Assembly: GCF_001419985.1 (NCBI RefSeq)
Contig: NZ_LJAL01000004.1
Coordinates: forward strand, 124,001 to 188,000
Direction of reading: 5' to 3'
Source: Loktanella sp. 5RATIMAR09
GTDB taxonomy: Bacteria; Pseudomonadota; Alphaproteobacteria; Rhodobacterales; Rhodobacteraceae
Length of the DNA stretch: 64,000 bases
The notes below the pieces were generated by a model that was not told the origin of the DNA, searched no databases, and saw nothing but the letters and a program-made list of their open reading frames with translations. Shown here piece by piece: positions 36,729 through 45,476 of the stretch; the stretch's first letter is position 1, and each line of letters begins with the position of its first letter. The position numbers and the translations under genes were made by a program.

Positions 36729-37660
36729 TCCGCCCCCAGATCGACTGCAAGAGCAGAGACAGGGCGGGTTCCCTCGACCAAGCCGCTCTCGGCCAGAAAG
36801 GCTTCAAATCGTGTGTAGCGACCTTCATCCAGCGCCTCGGGGCGCAGGGCAAAACGGGGCAGCGTATCAACCCATGCCTTTGCGTTCAGTTCGTCGTCCA
36901 GCTCTGGCGCGTAGCCCTTGAACAACTCCCATGAGGCTTCTGGATTGTTGATAATGTACTGTGTCGCCAGCTCTGTCGCGCGCAAGAACCGGCGGACCTG
37001 ACCCACATCCATCCGGTCGGGGTTCGCCACATAGATCAGTTCGTCATAGGTCGGCACGCCCTCTTCCTCGACATAAAAACAGCGGCCCTCCACGCCCTCG
37101 ATCTCCATCTGGTTCAGCTCGAAATTGCGGTAGGCCCCGATGACCGCATCCACCTGACCCGACATCAACGAGGGGCTGAGCGAGAAGTTCACGTTCACCA
37201 TCTCGACATCATCCAGCGTCACGCCGTGGCGGCCCAGCATCGCGCTCAGGACCGCCTCTTCCACACCCGCAACCGAGAAACCGATCGTGCCACCCTTGAG
37301 CTGGCTGATCTCCTGAATGGGGCCGTCTTTCAGAACCAGAAGGCAGTTGAGCGGTGTTGCCACCAATGTGCCTACACGCAACAGCGGCAAACCTTCGGCC
37401 ACATGCAAATGCTGGCTCGGTTGATAGCTGATGGCGATGTCGCCTTGGCCAGCCGCCACGAGTTTCGGCGGAGCGGACGGATCGGCGGGTGGGATGATCT
37501 CGACCTCAAGTCCCTGATCGGCGAAATAGCCCAGCTCTTCGGCCACGATAATCGGTCCGTGATCGGGGTTGATGAACCAGTCCAGAAGCAAGGTCATCTT
37601 GTCTTGTGCCAAGGCTGGTGTCGCGGCCAGTAGTGCCGCAGCAGTGATGAGGTATTTCAT
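36725..37660 (-). CDS. thiY: ABC transporter substrate-binding protein (ThiY/NMT1-like)
   Basis: A 311-residue periplasmic protein with a signal peptide (MKYLITAAALLAATPALAQD). The fold is NMT1/THI5-like: KMTLLLDWFINPDHGPIIVA, PPKLVAAGQGDIAISYQPSQ and VDAVIGAYRNFELNQM line the pyrimidine pocket in homologues that bind formylaminopyrimidine. The start ATG 37660 follows AAGGAG by six bases; an upstream extension is rejected. It partners with ThiZ and ThiX. Confidence 0.9.
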   Translation of the reverse strand: MKYLITAAALLAATPALAQDKMTLLLDWFINPDHGPIIVAEELGYFADQGLEVEIIPPADPSAPPKLVAAGQGDIAISYQPSQHLHVAEGLPLLRVGTLVATPLNCLLVLKDGPIQEISQLKGGTIGFSVAGVEEAVLSAMLGRHGVTLDDVEMVNVNFSLSPSLMSGQVDAVIGAYRNFELNQMEIEGVEGRCFYVEEEGVPTYDELIYVANPDRMDVGQVRRFLRATELATQYIINNPEASWELFKGYAPELDDELNAKAWVDTLPRFALRPEALDEGRYTRFEAFLAESGLVEGTRPVSALAVDLGAE

Positions 37661-37670
37661 GTGGGTCTCC

Positions 37671-38627
37671 TTACCCTCCGAGTGCGAGAAGTTTGATCTC
37701 GCCCTGCCAGTGTCGTGAAAGCCGATCCGCCGCCTGCCAGGCGCGCAGGCCTGATCGACAGGCCAGAACGGCGCGTTGATTATCGTGTGGTGTGGGGCCA
37801 TTTGATCCAAAATCGGAAACGGCATGGCGTCTTGCGTTTGGCAGGTCCGGGCCCGGCTCATCACGCGCGCGCAGGTCGATCAGAAAATCGGAACTGGCGA
37901 TGTCGCGCGGCGCGATAAAAGCGGGGTTGGGCACGGGATCGGCCGCCGTGTCAAAGCGAAACCCGCCGAACCGCAGCGTCGCGGCATCATAGGTCACAAG
38001 CCGGCCGAGGCCCTGCGCATCGCCCGTCAGGATCGCCATCGCCATTTGCGCCTGAAGGCTTCCGATGACACCGACACTGGGCCCCAACACACCATCTGTG
38101 TCACACGACCCGAGCTGGTCTGGCAGATCCGGGAAAACCGCACGCAGCCCCGGTTTGCCACCACAAAAGCCACCGACATAGCCATCGCGACCCACCACGC
38201 TGGCGCTGACAAGGGGTTGGCCTGTGGCAAGGCAATGATCGGATGCAATATAGCTGAGCGCGAAACTGTCAGCACAATCGAGGATCAAAGCCATGCCCGC
38301 GCAAAGCGCTGCAATATTGGCCGGATCGACGCGCTGGCGCACAGGCTCGATCGTGGTGCCGGCGTTCAATGCAGTCATCGCGCGCGCGATCACATCAACC
38401 TTCGGCAAGCCGATATCGGCCTCGCGAAACAGCGTCTGGCGGTGCAGGTTGGACAGGCTTACGACATCTGCATCCGCAATTCGGATATGGCCCACACCTG
38501 CGCCTACCAGATATTGCATTACTGGGGCGGCCAACCCGCCGCCACCGATCACAAGGACAGAGGCCCCCGCCAACTGATCCTGCGCAACTGGTCCTAGCAC
38601 CGCAGTTTGACGCGCATAGCGGCTCAT
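37671..38627 (-). CDS. thiF: ThiF/MoeB-type adenylyltransferase fused to a rhodanese domain
   Basis: A 318-residue protein. The N-terminal E1-like domain (to about residue 240) has [20 protein letters not shown] for [23 protein letters not shown] and the conserved [19 protein letters not shown]. The zinc-binding CxxC pairs of E. coli ThiF/MoeB are missing. The C-terminal 70 residues are a rhodanese-like domain with its Cys in [11 protein letters not shown]. It should adenylate the ThiS C-terminus and hand on sulfur. The start ATG 38627 overlaps the thiE stop; six upstream codons are rejected. Confidence 0.88.
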   Translation of the reverse strand: MSRYARQTAVLGPVAQDQLAGASVLVIGGGGLAAPVMQYLVGAGVGHIRIADADVVSLSNLHRQTLFREADIGLPKVDVIARAMTALNAGTTIEPVRQRVDPANIAALCAGMALILDCADSFALSYIASDHCLATGQPLVSASVVGRDGYVGGFCGGKPGLRAVFPDLPDQLGSCDTDGVLGPSVGVIGSLQAQMAMAILTGDAQGLGRLVTYDAATLRFGGFRFDTAADPVPNPAFIAPRDIASSDFLIDLRARDEPGPDLPNARRHAVSDFGSNGPTPHDNQRAVLACRSGLRAWQAADRLSRHWQGEIKLLALGG

Positions 38628-39220
38628 CGGCAAACCTCGAGCCATTCTCTGGCACGGCCCTCTGGATCGTCATTCAGCGTGATGTCCGTGACGGCCGAGA
38701 CAACATCCGCTCCGGCATCGAATGCCCCCGGTGCGCGTTCCGTTGTCATCCCGCCAATGGCGACAAGAGGGGTACTACCCACACGGTCTTTCCACACGCT
38801 CAGCTTTTCAACGCCCTGCTGATGCCATTTCATCTTTTTCAGGATGGTTGGATAGATCGGACCAAGGGCGACATAGTCAGGTTTCAACGGCAGCGCGCGC
38901 GCCAATTCCGCCTTGTCATGGGTCGAGACACCAAGCTTGAGACCGGCAGACCGGATCGCGGCCACATCCGCCGTATCAAGGTCCTCCTGGCCCAGATGGA
39001 CCCAGTCGCAACCCAACTCGATTGCGAGTTGCCAGTGATCGTTGACCACCAGATGTGCACCGTGGGCACGGCATAAATCTCGACCTTCGCTCAGTTGCGC
39101 GCGCAGCACGTCTTGTGGCTGGTCCTTGATGCGCAGTTGCACCAGCTTTACCCCCAACGGCAGCATGCGCGGCAGCCAGGCTACATCGTCAAAAATCGGA
39201 TAAAAACGCGGGAGCGTCAT
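38624..39220 (-). CDS. thiE: Thiamine phosphate synthase
   Basis: A 198-residue TIM-barrel enzyme joining HMP-pyrophosphate and thiazole phosphate to give thiamine phosphate. [32 protein letters not shown] and [15 protein letters not shown] are family blocks; [20 protein letters not shown] binds phosphate. It is on the short side for the family but complete. Coupled to thiG upstream and thiF downstream by four-base overlaps. Confidence 0.94.
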   Translation of the reverse strand: MTLPRFYPIFDDVAWLPRMLPLGVKLVQLRIKDQPQDVLRAQLSEGRDLCRAHGAHLVVNDHWQLAIELGCDWVHLGQEDLDTADVAAIRSAGLKLGVSTHDKAELARALPLKPDYVALGPIYPTILKKMKWHQQGVEKLSVWKDRVGSTPLVAIGGMTTERAPGAFDAGADVVSAVTDITLNDDPEGRAREWLEVCR

Positions 39221-39987
39221 AGCATGGCCTTTCCGAAGACGGGTGTAGACGGCGCTGCCATATCGCGGGGATCCATTGGATCGGCGCCGGCAGCCAACGC
39301 GCCCGCCTCTACCGCAAGGGCAAACGCATGGGCCATCGCCGCAGGGTCGCCCGCTTTTGCAACGGCGGTGTTCAACAAGACCGCATCATAGCCCAGCTCC
39401 ATCGCCCGGGACGCATGCGACGGCAGACCCAGCCCCGCATCAACGACCAGAGGAATGTCCGGGAAATGCGCACGCAGGCTGCGCAAACCGTAGATATTGT
39501 TCAGCCCCAGACCTGTGCCGATGGGTGCCCCCCATGGCATCAAAACCTTGCAGCCGACCTCAACCAGCCGCTCGCACAGCACCAGATCTTCGGTACAATA
39601 GGGAAAAACCTCGAACCCGTCCTCAGCCAGTTGTGCCGCCGCTTCGACCAGACCGAAAGGATCTGGTTGCAGCGTATCGGCATGGCCAATGACCTCAAGT
39701 TTGATCCAGTTGGTGTCGAACAGCTCGCGGGCCATATGGGCTGTGGTCACGGCTTCGCGCACCGAATAACAGCTTGCCGTGTTGGGAAGCACAGCGACCC
39801 CCAGATCACGGATCAATGTCCAGAAATCCTGCCCCGCCTGATCGCCGCCCGCCTCGCGCCGCACAGAGACCGTGGCAATGCCTGCGCCCGAACGGCGGAA
39901 CGTGTCCGCCAGAGTTGCAGGCGAAGGGTATTGTGCGGTGCCCAACATCAGCCGTGATGTGATTTCGGTGCCGTAAAATGTAGGCAT
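39217..39987 (-). CDS. thiG: Thiazole synthase
   Basis: A 256-residue enzyme that builds the thiazole phosphate from deoxyxylulose phosphate, dehydroglycine and ThiS thiocarboxylate. [20 protein letters not shown], the imine-forming Lys in [34 protein letters not shown] and [20 protein letters not shown] are diagnostic. AAGGAGG sits five bases before the ATG at 39987, the strongest ribosome site of the operon. Confidence 0.96.
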   Translation of the reverse strand: MPTFYGTEITSRLMLGTAQYPSPATLADTFRRSGAGIATVSVRREAGGDQAGQDFWTLIRDLGVAVLPNTASCYSVREAVTTAHMARELFDTNWIKLEVIGHADTLQPDPFGLVEAAAQLAEDGFEVFPYCTEDLVLCERLVEVGCKVLMPWGAPIGTGLGLNNIYGLRSLRAHFPDIPLVVDAGLGLPSHASRAMELGYDAVLLNTAVAKAGDPAAMAHAFALAVEAGALAAGADPMDPRDMAAPSTPVFGKAML

Positions 39988-39988
39988 G

Positions 39989-40186
39989 CTATCCTCCTTG
40001 TCGGGGGGCAACGACTTCGACGCGGTCCCCTTCATGCAAGCCGTGATCCGCGCGCTGATGTTTGGGCACAAAAACCTCATTGACCGAAGTGGCCACTTTA
40101 GCCTCGCCTTTTCCAAGCTCACCCAGTAGCGCCGCTAGCGTGGGCGCGCGGGTCTCCTGCGCCTCACCGTTGACGATGATCTTCAT
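39989..40186 (-). CDS. thiS: Sulfur carrier protein ThiS
   Basis: A 65-residue ubiquitin-like carrier ([20 protein letters not shown]) ending in the Gly-Gly that ThiF adenylates and that is turned into a thiocarboxylate. It overlaps thiO by 23 bases and ends one base before the thiG ATG. Confidence 0.95.
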   Translation of the reverse strand: MKIIVNGEAQETRAPTLAALLGELGKGEAKVATSVNEVFVPKHQRADHGLHEGDRVEVVAPRQGG

Positions 40187-41144
40187 ACCAAACCTCCGGT
40201 ATCTCGCCGTCCAGCACCAGATCCGCCGTCATTTGCGCCAACGCAGGTGCAAGCAGAAAACCATGCCGAAACAAGCCATTTACGTAAATTGTATCCCCGA
40301 TCCGCCGAATCCGCGGTTGGTTGTCTGGAAAGGCAGGGCGTGCATCTACGCCGATTTCCAACAATTCAGCCTCGCCAAAAGCGGGGTGAAGCGCATAGGC
40401 GGCATTCATCAATTCCATGACAGACCGCAGCGTCGCGCGCCCGCGTTCGCCTGCTTCGATCTGGGTGGCACCCAGCATGAAAACACCGTCACCGCGCGGC
40501 ACGATATAAAGCGGGAACCGCGGATGTAGCAGCCGGACGGGGCGCGAAAGTGTCACGTCAGGGCAGCGCACCACAAGCATCTCGCCTTTCACGCCGCGCA
40601 AATCCGTGAGCGTGTCGCGCGCAGCAAGGCCGCGACAGTCAATCACCTGACCTTCGATATCCGCATCAAAACGCACGCCCCTGTCTCTGAGCCGGGCATG
40701 CAGGGTGGTCAGCGTCGCGCGCGGATCAAGATGCCCCTCATCCGCCAGGAACAGTGCCTTGGAATAGCGGTCTGCCAGATGCGGCTCGTGGTCAGCGATC
40801 TGCGTTCTGGACAGCGGTGTTGCCGTCGGCGCACGGCGTGCAAAGGTTGCCAGATCGCTTTGATCGCGATGCAGCGCGACGACGAGTGTGCCTTCGTGAT
40901 GCACTGCCCCGCCTTGATGTTCCCACCACTTTGCAGCTTTGCGGCCCTGGCGCACGATCTCGGGCTCTGCACTTACCCCCTCGCAATCGGGCGCCAGCAT
41001 GCCGCCAGCCCACCAAGAGCAGGCATGATCGCCGGGCGCGCCTTTGGGATCAATAACCGTGACCTGCGCCGCGCGTGACGACAGCTCTGCCGCCATAGCA
41101 AGGCCGCACACGCCACCGCCCAGAATGGTGAAGGCGCCGCTCAT
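40164..41144 (-). CDS. thiO: Glycine oxidase ThiO
   Basis: A 326-residue FAD-dependent amine oxidase (DAO family) making dehydroglycine for thiazole synthesis. FTILGGGVCGLAMAAELSSR is the FAD dinucleotide motif; HACSWWAGGMLAPDCEG, PLYIVPRGDGVFMLGATQIE and IYVNGLFRHGFLLAPALAQM are conserved. The start ATG 41144 overlaps the thiD stop. It marks the aerobic (Bacillus-type) route, instead of ThiH. Confidence 0.94.
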   Translation of the reverse strand: MSGAFTILGGGVCGLAMAAELSSRAAQVTVIDPKGAPGDHACSWWAGGMLAPDCEGVSAEPEIVRQGRKAAKWWEHQGGAVHHEGTLVVALHRDQSDLATFARRAPTATPLSRTQIADHEPHLADRYSKALFLADEGHLDPRATLTTLHARLRDRGVRFDADIEGQVIDCRGLAARDTLTDLRGVKGEMLVVRCPDVTLSRPVRLLHPRFPLYIVPRGDGVFMLGATQIEAGERGRATLRSVMELMNAAYALHPAFGEAELLEIGVDARPAFPDNQPRIRRIGDTIYVNGLFRHGFLLAPALAQMTADLVLDGEIPEVWYEDHRQR

Positions 41145-41920
41145 TTCCAAAGCGCGTGAAAATGGTGAATGGGCCCGTGACCGCGCCCGACGTGCAATTC
41201 ATCGGCATGCAAAATCGCTTGGTGTAGCCATGTGTGTGCACGCGATACCGCATCACGCAACGCCATACCCTGCGCCAGACCCGCAGCGATGGCCGAGGAA
41301 TAGGAACATCCGGTGCCGTGGGTGTTGCGGGTGTTTACACGAGGGGCCGAAAACGCCTGCGTGCCTGTTTGCGAGACAAGATGGTCGGTGCAGGTCTCTC
41401 CGTCTGCATGCCCGCCCTTCATCAAAACCGCGCTTGCGCCCAGTTCCAGAAGGGCGTTCGCCTGTGCCTGCGTGCTGCCCTCGCCGACCAGCTTTACTGC
41501 TTCAGGCAGGTTGGGTGTCAGCAGGGTCGCGCGTGCAAAAAGTGAGGATTTCAACGCATCTATCGCGCTATCTGCCAACAACGTATCGCCTGATTTGGCA
41601 ACCATCACGGGATCAAGCACAACCGGCCCGTCATAGCCCGCCAGCGCATCTGCCACCGCAGCAATCAGCGATGGTGTCCCCAGCATCCCGATCTTGACCA
41701 CGTCAATATGGATATCATCCAGAACGGTTTTGATTTGCGCGACAACGACATCATCGGGGATCGGATGAATGGCAGTCACAGCTTTGGTGTTTTGTGCGGT
41801 GACCGCAGTCACAACAGAGGCGGCATAAACACCCATTGCCGAAAAGGCCTTGAGATCGGCCTGAATACCAGCCCCGCCACCAGAGTCGGATCCGGCAATC
41901 GTTAACGCCCTTGCTGCCAT
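41141..41920 (-). CDS. thiD: Hydroxymethylpyrimidine/phosphomethylpyrimidine kinase
   Basis: A 259-residue ribokinase-family enzyme phosphorylating HMP twice. LTIAGSDSGGGAGIQADLKA binds substrate, VLDPVMVAKSGDTLL and the anion hole NTHGTGCSYSSAIAAGLAQG are intact. The start ATG 41920 lies about 70 bases downstream of the TPP riboswitch. It heads the eleven-gene operon running to thiX. Confidence 0.96.
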   Translation of the reverse strand: MAARALTIAGSDSGGGAGIQADLKAFSAMGVYAASVVTAVTAQNTKAVTAIHPIPDDVVVAQIKTVLDDIHIDVVKIGMLGTPSLIAAVADALAGYDGPVVLDPVMVAKSGDTLLADSAIDALKSSLFARATLLTPNLPEAVKLVGEGSTQAQANALLELGASAVLMKGGHADGETCTDHLVSQTGTQAFSAPRVNTRNTHGTGCSYSSAIAAGLAQGMALRDAVSRAHTWLHQAILHADELHVGRGHGPIHHFHALWK

Positions 41921-41990
41921 GTCGTCGTCCCTTGGCTCAGGGGTCAGGATGGCAGAGAGCGTAGCCCAAAACGGATGGATGGTCCGCAAG

Positions 41991-42075
41991 CTGTTCCCTC
42001 CGCCGGTCCTAACCGGTTCAGGTTCAATGGGTTTGCAGCTTGTGCATCTCAGCCCGACTACGGGCACCCCAACAG
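41991..42075 (-). promoter_or_regulatory. TPP riboswitch (THI element)
   Basis: On the minus strand the P1 arms CTGTT and AACAG enclose GGGGTGCCCG, the invariant GGCTGAGAT, ACCCATTGAACCTGA and CCGGTTAGGACCGGCGGAGG: all landmarks of the thiamine pyrophosphate aptamer. It lies 71 bases before thiD, so TPP would shut down the operon, probably by hiding the thiD ribosome site. Confidence 0.96.
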
Positions 42076-42085
42076 ATTTGCCGCG

Positions 42086-42114
42086 ACGTTAACTTGATCG
42101 TTCAGACGCGTCAA
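42086..42114 (-). promoter_or_regulatory. Predicted sigma70 promoter of the thiamine operon
   Basis: On the minus strand TTGACG (42114-42109), 17 bases, TAACGT (42091-42086). Initiation near 42079 would start the RNA a few bases before the TPP aptamer. Confidence 0.65.
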
Positions 42115-42361
42115 ACGGATAAATGGTCCCCGAGCGCCAATTCCAGGTTGTTACGAAATTGCGCTTCGCGCGAGATAACAAGCCGCGACTGTGGGTCTCT
42201 TTAGTTGCGGCGCCAAACGGCTGTCTCGCGTTGGTTTGGGGGGAAGCTTTTTTGCGCTGCTTCGCAACACAGACCTTCGCGCGCAAGCAGCATTTTCACG
42301 CTGCGACCGGCGCATGTGTGTGCTTTGACAAGGGCGGCAATGCCCCCTGCGAAAGCAATAC
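42115..42361. other. Intergenic region between the thiamine promoter and the FKBP gene
   Basis: About 250 bases rich in short GC hairpins, for example TTGTTA...TAACAA around GCGC-ttc-GCGC (42148-42181) and TTGCG-ctgctt-CGCAA near 42253. No frame resembles a protein and no RNA gene was recognised. Confidence 0.35.
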
Positions 42362-42387
42362 GCGCACCCCGTTTTCACGGGATGCGC
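42362..42387 (-). terminator. Hairpin downstream of the FKBP gene
   Basis: On the minus strand GCGCATCCCG, loop TGAAAA, CGGGGTGCGC: a 10-bp stem with one G-U pair, 24 bases after the stop. The T tract is poor. Confidence 0.5.
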
Positions 42388-42410
42388 TTTGCATTGAAAG
42401 ATCGGGGTGC

Positions 42411-42845
42411 TTAGGCCGCTTTGATCTCGACAACCTCGATATCGAAGTTCAGGTCTTGCCCTGCCAGCGGGTGATTGGCGTCGAGGGTCACTTCGGCCTC
42501 GTTCACTTCTGCAACAGTTACCGGCACAACCTGCCCCTGCGGTGTCTGCATCTGCAACTGTGTGCCGATCTCAAGGGGGATTTCAGCGGGGATCTGTTCG
42601 CGTGGCACGGCTTGGCGCGCGTCCGGGTTCGCGTGGCCGTAGGCCTGATCACATGGCACATTGACGGTCTTTTTGTCGCCCACGGTCATGCCGGGGATCG
42701 CACTATCAAGGCCTTTGATGATCTGACCGGAGCCGACAACAAACTCCAACGGATCACGGCCTTCGGAACTGTCGAACATCTGCCCGTCGTTGAGTGTGCC
42801 GACATAGTTGATCTTTACGGTATCGCCTGTTTTTGCTTCGGTCAT
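42411..42845 (-). CDS. FKBP-type peptidyl-prolyl isomerase (SlyD/FkpB-like)
   Basis: A 144-residue cytosolic prolyl isomerase. The FKBP core is split by an insert-in-flap domain in the SlyD manner: VKINYVGTLNDGQMFDSSEG and QIIKGLDSAIPGMTVGDKK, then the flap AYGHANPDARQAVPREQIP, and the end DANHPLAGQDLNFDIEVVEI. There is no His/Cys-rich metal tail as in E. coli SlyD. It probably acts in folding as a general chaperone-isomerase. Confidence 0.92.
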   Translation of the reverse strand: MTEAKTGDTVKINYVGTLNDGQMFDSSEGRDPLEFVVGSGQIIKGLDSAIPGMTVGDKKTVNVPCDQAYGHANPDARQAVPREQIPAEIPLEIGTQLQMQTPQGQVVPVTVAEVNEAEVTLDANHPLAGQDLNFDIEVVEIKAA

Positions 42846-42977
42846 GGTCTCGCTTTCTCATCCTTTTCAAAATTTGAAGGCGCACCCTATGCAATCATAG
42901 ACAGGGATGCAAACGCATTGCCCCTTTTCGTGGGCGGGCGGGCATGCCACGATGGATTTCACCCAATGGAGATCCCT

Positions 42978-43655
42978 ATGCCCATCACCACCGCCGTCTT
43001 TGATGCCTATGGCACGCTCTTCGACGTCAACGCCGCCGCGATGCAAGCCGCGCAAGACCCTGCGCACGCGGGTCTCGCCGCCGTCTGGCCCGCATTGGCA
43101 CGCGATTGGCGGCGCAAGCAGCTTGAGTATTCTTGGCTGCGCGCCGTGGCCGACCGGCATTGCGATTTCTGGCAAGTCACACAGGACGGTCTGGACTGGG
43201 CGCTTGCGGCGCATGGGCTAAAGGATGCAGCAACACGTAAACGCTTGCTCGAGCTTTACTGGGAACTCAGCCCCTATCCGGAAGTCCCTGCCATGTTGCG
43301 CAGCCTCAAGGAACGCGGCATCGCCACGGCGATCCTGTCGAACGGGTCCCCTGACATGTTGCAGGCGGCAGTCAGTTCCGCACGGATCGGTGACCTGCTG
43401 GATGCGCTTTTGAGCGTCGAAGATGTGGGCGTCTTCAAACCTCACGCCCGCGTCTACGATATGATCGGCGCGCGTTTCGGATGTGCCAAGGACGACGTCC
43501 TTTTTGTGTCGTCAAATGGCTGGGACGCCGCCGGTGCTGCCGGTTACGGGTTCCAGACCGCATGGGTTAACCGCGCGGGCGAGCCGGTCGACAGGCTTTA
43601 TGCCACACCGCACCACGTGCTTTCCGACCTTACCACAATACCGGAGCGTTTGTGA
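42978..43655 (+). CDS. HAD-superfamily hydrolase, haloacid dehalogenase type II
   Basis: A 225-residue HAD enzyme. The nucleophile Asp is in VFDAYGTLFDVNAAA; motif II Ser in AILSNGSPDMLQAA; the Lys in VGVFKPHARVYDM and the acidic motif in VLFVSSNGWDAAGAAGYGF. The WDAAGA form is typical of L-2-haloacid dehalogenases, so 2-haloacids are plausible substrates, though many such genes are generic phosphatases. GGAG precedes the ATG at 42978. Its stop overlaps the ATG of the next hydrolase. Confidence 0.88.
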   Translation: MPITTAVFDAYGTLFDVNAAAMQAAQDPAHAGLAAVWPALARDWRRKQLEYSWLRAVADRHCDFWQVTQDGLDWALAAHGLKDAATRKRLLELYWELSPYPEVPAMLRSLKERGIATAILSNGSPDMLQAAVSSARIGDLLDALLSVEDVGVFKPHARVYDMIGARFGCAKDDVLFVSSNGWDAAGAAGYGFQTAWVNRAGEPVDRLYATPHHVLSDLTTIPERL

Positions 43656-44473
43656 TGCCCAGTTACACATCCGCCGACGGGCTGAACCTGCACTACACTG
43701 ACGAAGGCGAGGGTCTTGCGGTCATTGCACTGGCGGGTTTGACGCGCAACGGCGCTGATTTCGACCATGTCGCACCCCATCTGCCTGTCCGCCTGATCCG
43801 CCCCGACTATCGCGGGCGCGGACAATCGGACTGGGCCGATCCCGCCACCTACACGATCCCGCAAGAGGCCGCAGATACGCTCGCGCTGATGGATCATCTG
43901 GGGCTGGAAAAGGCTGCGATCCTTGGGACCTCGCGCGGGGGTCTGATTGCGATGATGCTGGCTGCGACGGCCAAAGACAGGCTTGCAGGCGTCGCACTCA
44001 ACGACATCGGGCCTGAAATCGCGCCAAAGGGCCTTGATGTCATCAAGGACTATATCGGGCGCAATCCGGCACAGGAAACCTATGCTGAGGCGGCTGAGGC
44101 GCGCGCCAAGCTCTGGACGCATTTCACCGATGTTCCGATGGAGCGGTGGCTGGCCGAAGTGCGGGCCCATTATCAGGAAACCCCCGATGGCCTCGTGATC
44201 CGCTATGACCCCAAACTGCGCGACGCGGTGCTGGCCAGCGGCGCGCAGCCTACGCCTGATCTGTGGCCCCTGTTCGACGCGCTGGCAGGATTGCCACTGG
44301 CCCTCATTCGCGGCGCAAATTCGGACCTGTTGACCCTGCAAACAGCAGATGAGATGTCCCGCCGCCGCCCCGATATGATCCGCGCCGACATTGCAGGGCG
44401 CGGGCACGTGCCCTTCCTTGACGAACCTGATGCCGTGGATGCCCTGCACCGCTGGCTGGAGAAACTACAATGA
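43655..44473 (+). CDS. Alpha/beta-fold hydrolase
   Basis: A 272-residue alpha/beta hydrolase with nucleophile Ser93 in ILGTSRGGLIAMM, an oxyanion region VIALAGLTRNGADF, the acid probably in RGANSDLLT, and the His in AGRGHVPFLDEPD. The start shares bases with the previous stop (TGATG), and it overlaps the dehydratase gene by four bases, so the three genes are one unit. The substrate is unknown; esterase or lactonase activity is likely. Confidence 0.85.
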   Translation: MPSYTSADGLNLHYTDEGEGLAVIALAGLTRNGADFDHVAPHLPVRLIRPDYRGRGQSDWADPATYTIPQEAADTLALMDHLGLEKAAILGTSRGGLIAMMLAATAKDRLAGVALNDIGPEIAPKGLDVIKDYIGRNPAQETYAEAAEARAKLWTHFTDVPMERWLAEVRAHYQETPDGLVIRYDPKLRDAVLASGAQPTPDLWPLFDALAGLPLALIRGANSDLLTLQTADEMSRRRPDMIRADIAGRGHVPFLDEPDAVDALHRWLEKLQ

Positions 44474-45441
44474 ACATCGACATGATCCGCGCCGCCGCCG
44501 ACCGCATCAAAGGCCACGCAAGGCGCACCCCGATCCTGACCTCGCCTTTCTTGGACGACATCGCAGGCAGGCGGGTTTTCGTCAAAGCCGAGTGCCTGCA
44601 ACACACAGGGTCGTTCAAGTTTCGCGGCGGCTGGGCCTCGGTCTCGGCCCTCTCGGACAACGCGCTGAAAACCGGCGTCATCGCCTTTTCCAGCGGCAAC
44701 CATGCCCAAGGCGTCGCACTTGCCGCCCGCGAACACGGCGCGCCTGCGGTCATCATCATGCCCGCCGATGCGCCTGCCGTGAAGATCGAGAACACCCGCG
44801 CGCTGGGGGCCGAAGTAATCCTCTACGACCGCGAAACCGAGGACCGCGACGAGATTGGCGCACGTCTGTCAGCGGAACGCAACCTGACCCTGATCAAGCC
44901 ATTCGATGCGGAAATGACAATCGCAGGCCAAGGCACAGTCGGCCTTGAGATCGCCGAAGATATGAGCGCCCTTGGCGTGACACAGGCCGATGTCATGGTC
45001 TGTTGCGGCGGTGGTGGTCTGACCTCGGGCATAGCACTTGCCCTCGCCGCAGATGCGCCCGGCCTGCGCGCGCGGCCCGCCGAACCGGAAGGGTTTGACG
45101 ATGCCACGCGCTCACTTCAAAGCGGCAAGATCGAACGCAACGCCCGCCTGAGCGGGTCGCTTTGCGATGCGATTATCACCCCGCAACCGGGCTATCTGAC
45201 GTTCCCGATCATGCAAAGACTCTGCGGCCCCGGCGTTGTCGTGAGCGAGGAAGAATGCCTGCGCGCGATGGCCCTCGCTTTTGAGCGGCTGCGGATTGTC
45301 GTGGAACCTGGCGGGGCTGCTGCCCTCGCTGCGGCCCTCTTTCATCCTGATGCCTTCAAAGGCGACGCGGTGATCGCGGTGGCCACAGGCGGAAACGTCG
45401 ATGCCACCGTCTTTGCCAAAGCGCTTGAGACGCTGGCGTGA
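44470..45441 (+). CDS. Threonine/serine dehydratase-like PLP enzyme
   Basis: A 323-residue fold-type II PLP enzyme. Lys50 in HTGSFKFRGGW forms the internal aldimine, Asn in AFSSGNHAQGVALAA and the phosphate loop VCCGGGGLTSGIALA are intact. There is no C-terminal ACT domain, so it is of the catabolic TdcB/serine-racemase type rather than regulated IlvA. Related EutB-type ectoine enzymes have the same plan, but no other ectoine genes are near. Confidence 0.86.
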   Translation: MNIDMIRAAADRIKGHARRTPILTSPFLDDIAGRRVFVKAECLQHTGSFKFRGGWASVSALSDNALKTGVIAFSSGNHAQGVALAAREHGAPAVIIMPADAPAVKIENTRALGAEVILYDRETEDRDEIGARLSAERNLTLIKPFDAEMTIAGQGTVGLEIAEDMSALGVTQADVMVCCGGGGLTSGIALALAADAPGLRARPAEPEGFDDATRSLQSGKIERNARLSGSLCDAIITPQPGYLTFPIMQRLCGPGVVVSEEECLRAMALAFERLRIVVEPGGAAALAAALFHPDAFKGDAVIAVATGGNVDATVFAKALETLA

Positions 45442-45476
45442 CGCCAAACCCTGATCGCGGTGGAAAAGTTAAGACG

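Noticed and set aside
42115-42361. Short GC hairpins as a tRNA or small RNA gene
   Set aside because: No cloverleaf or T-arm pattern, and no promoter-terminator pair encloses them.
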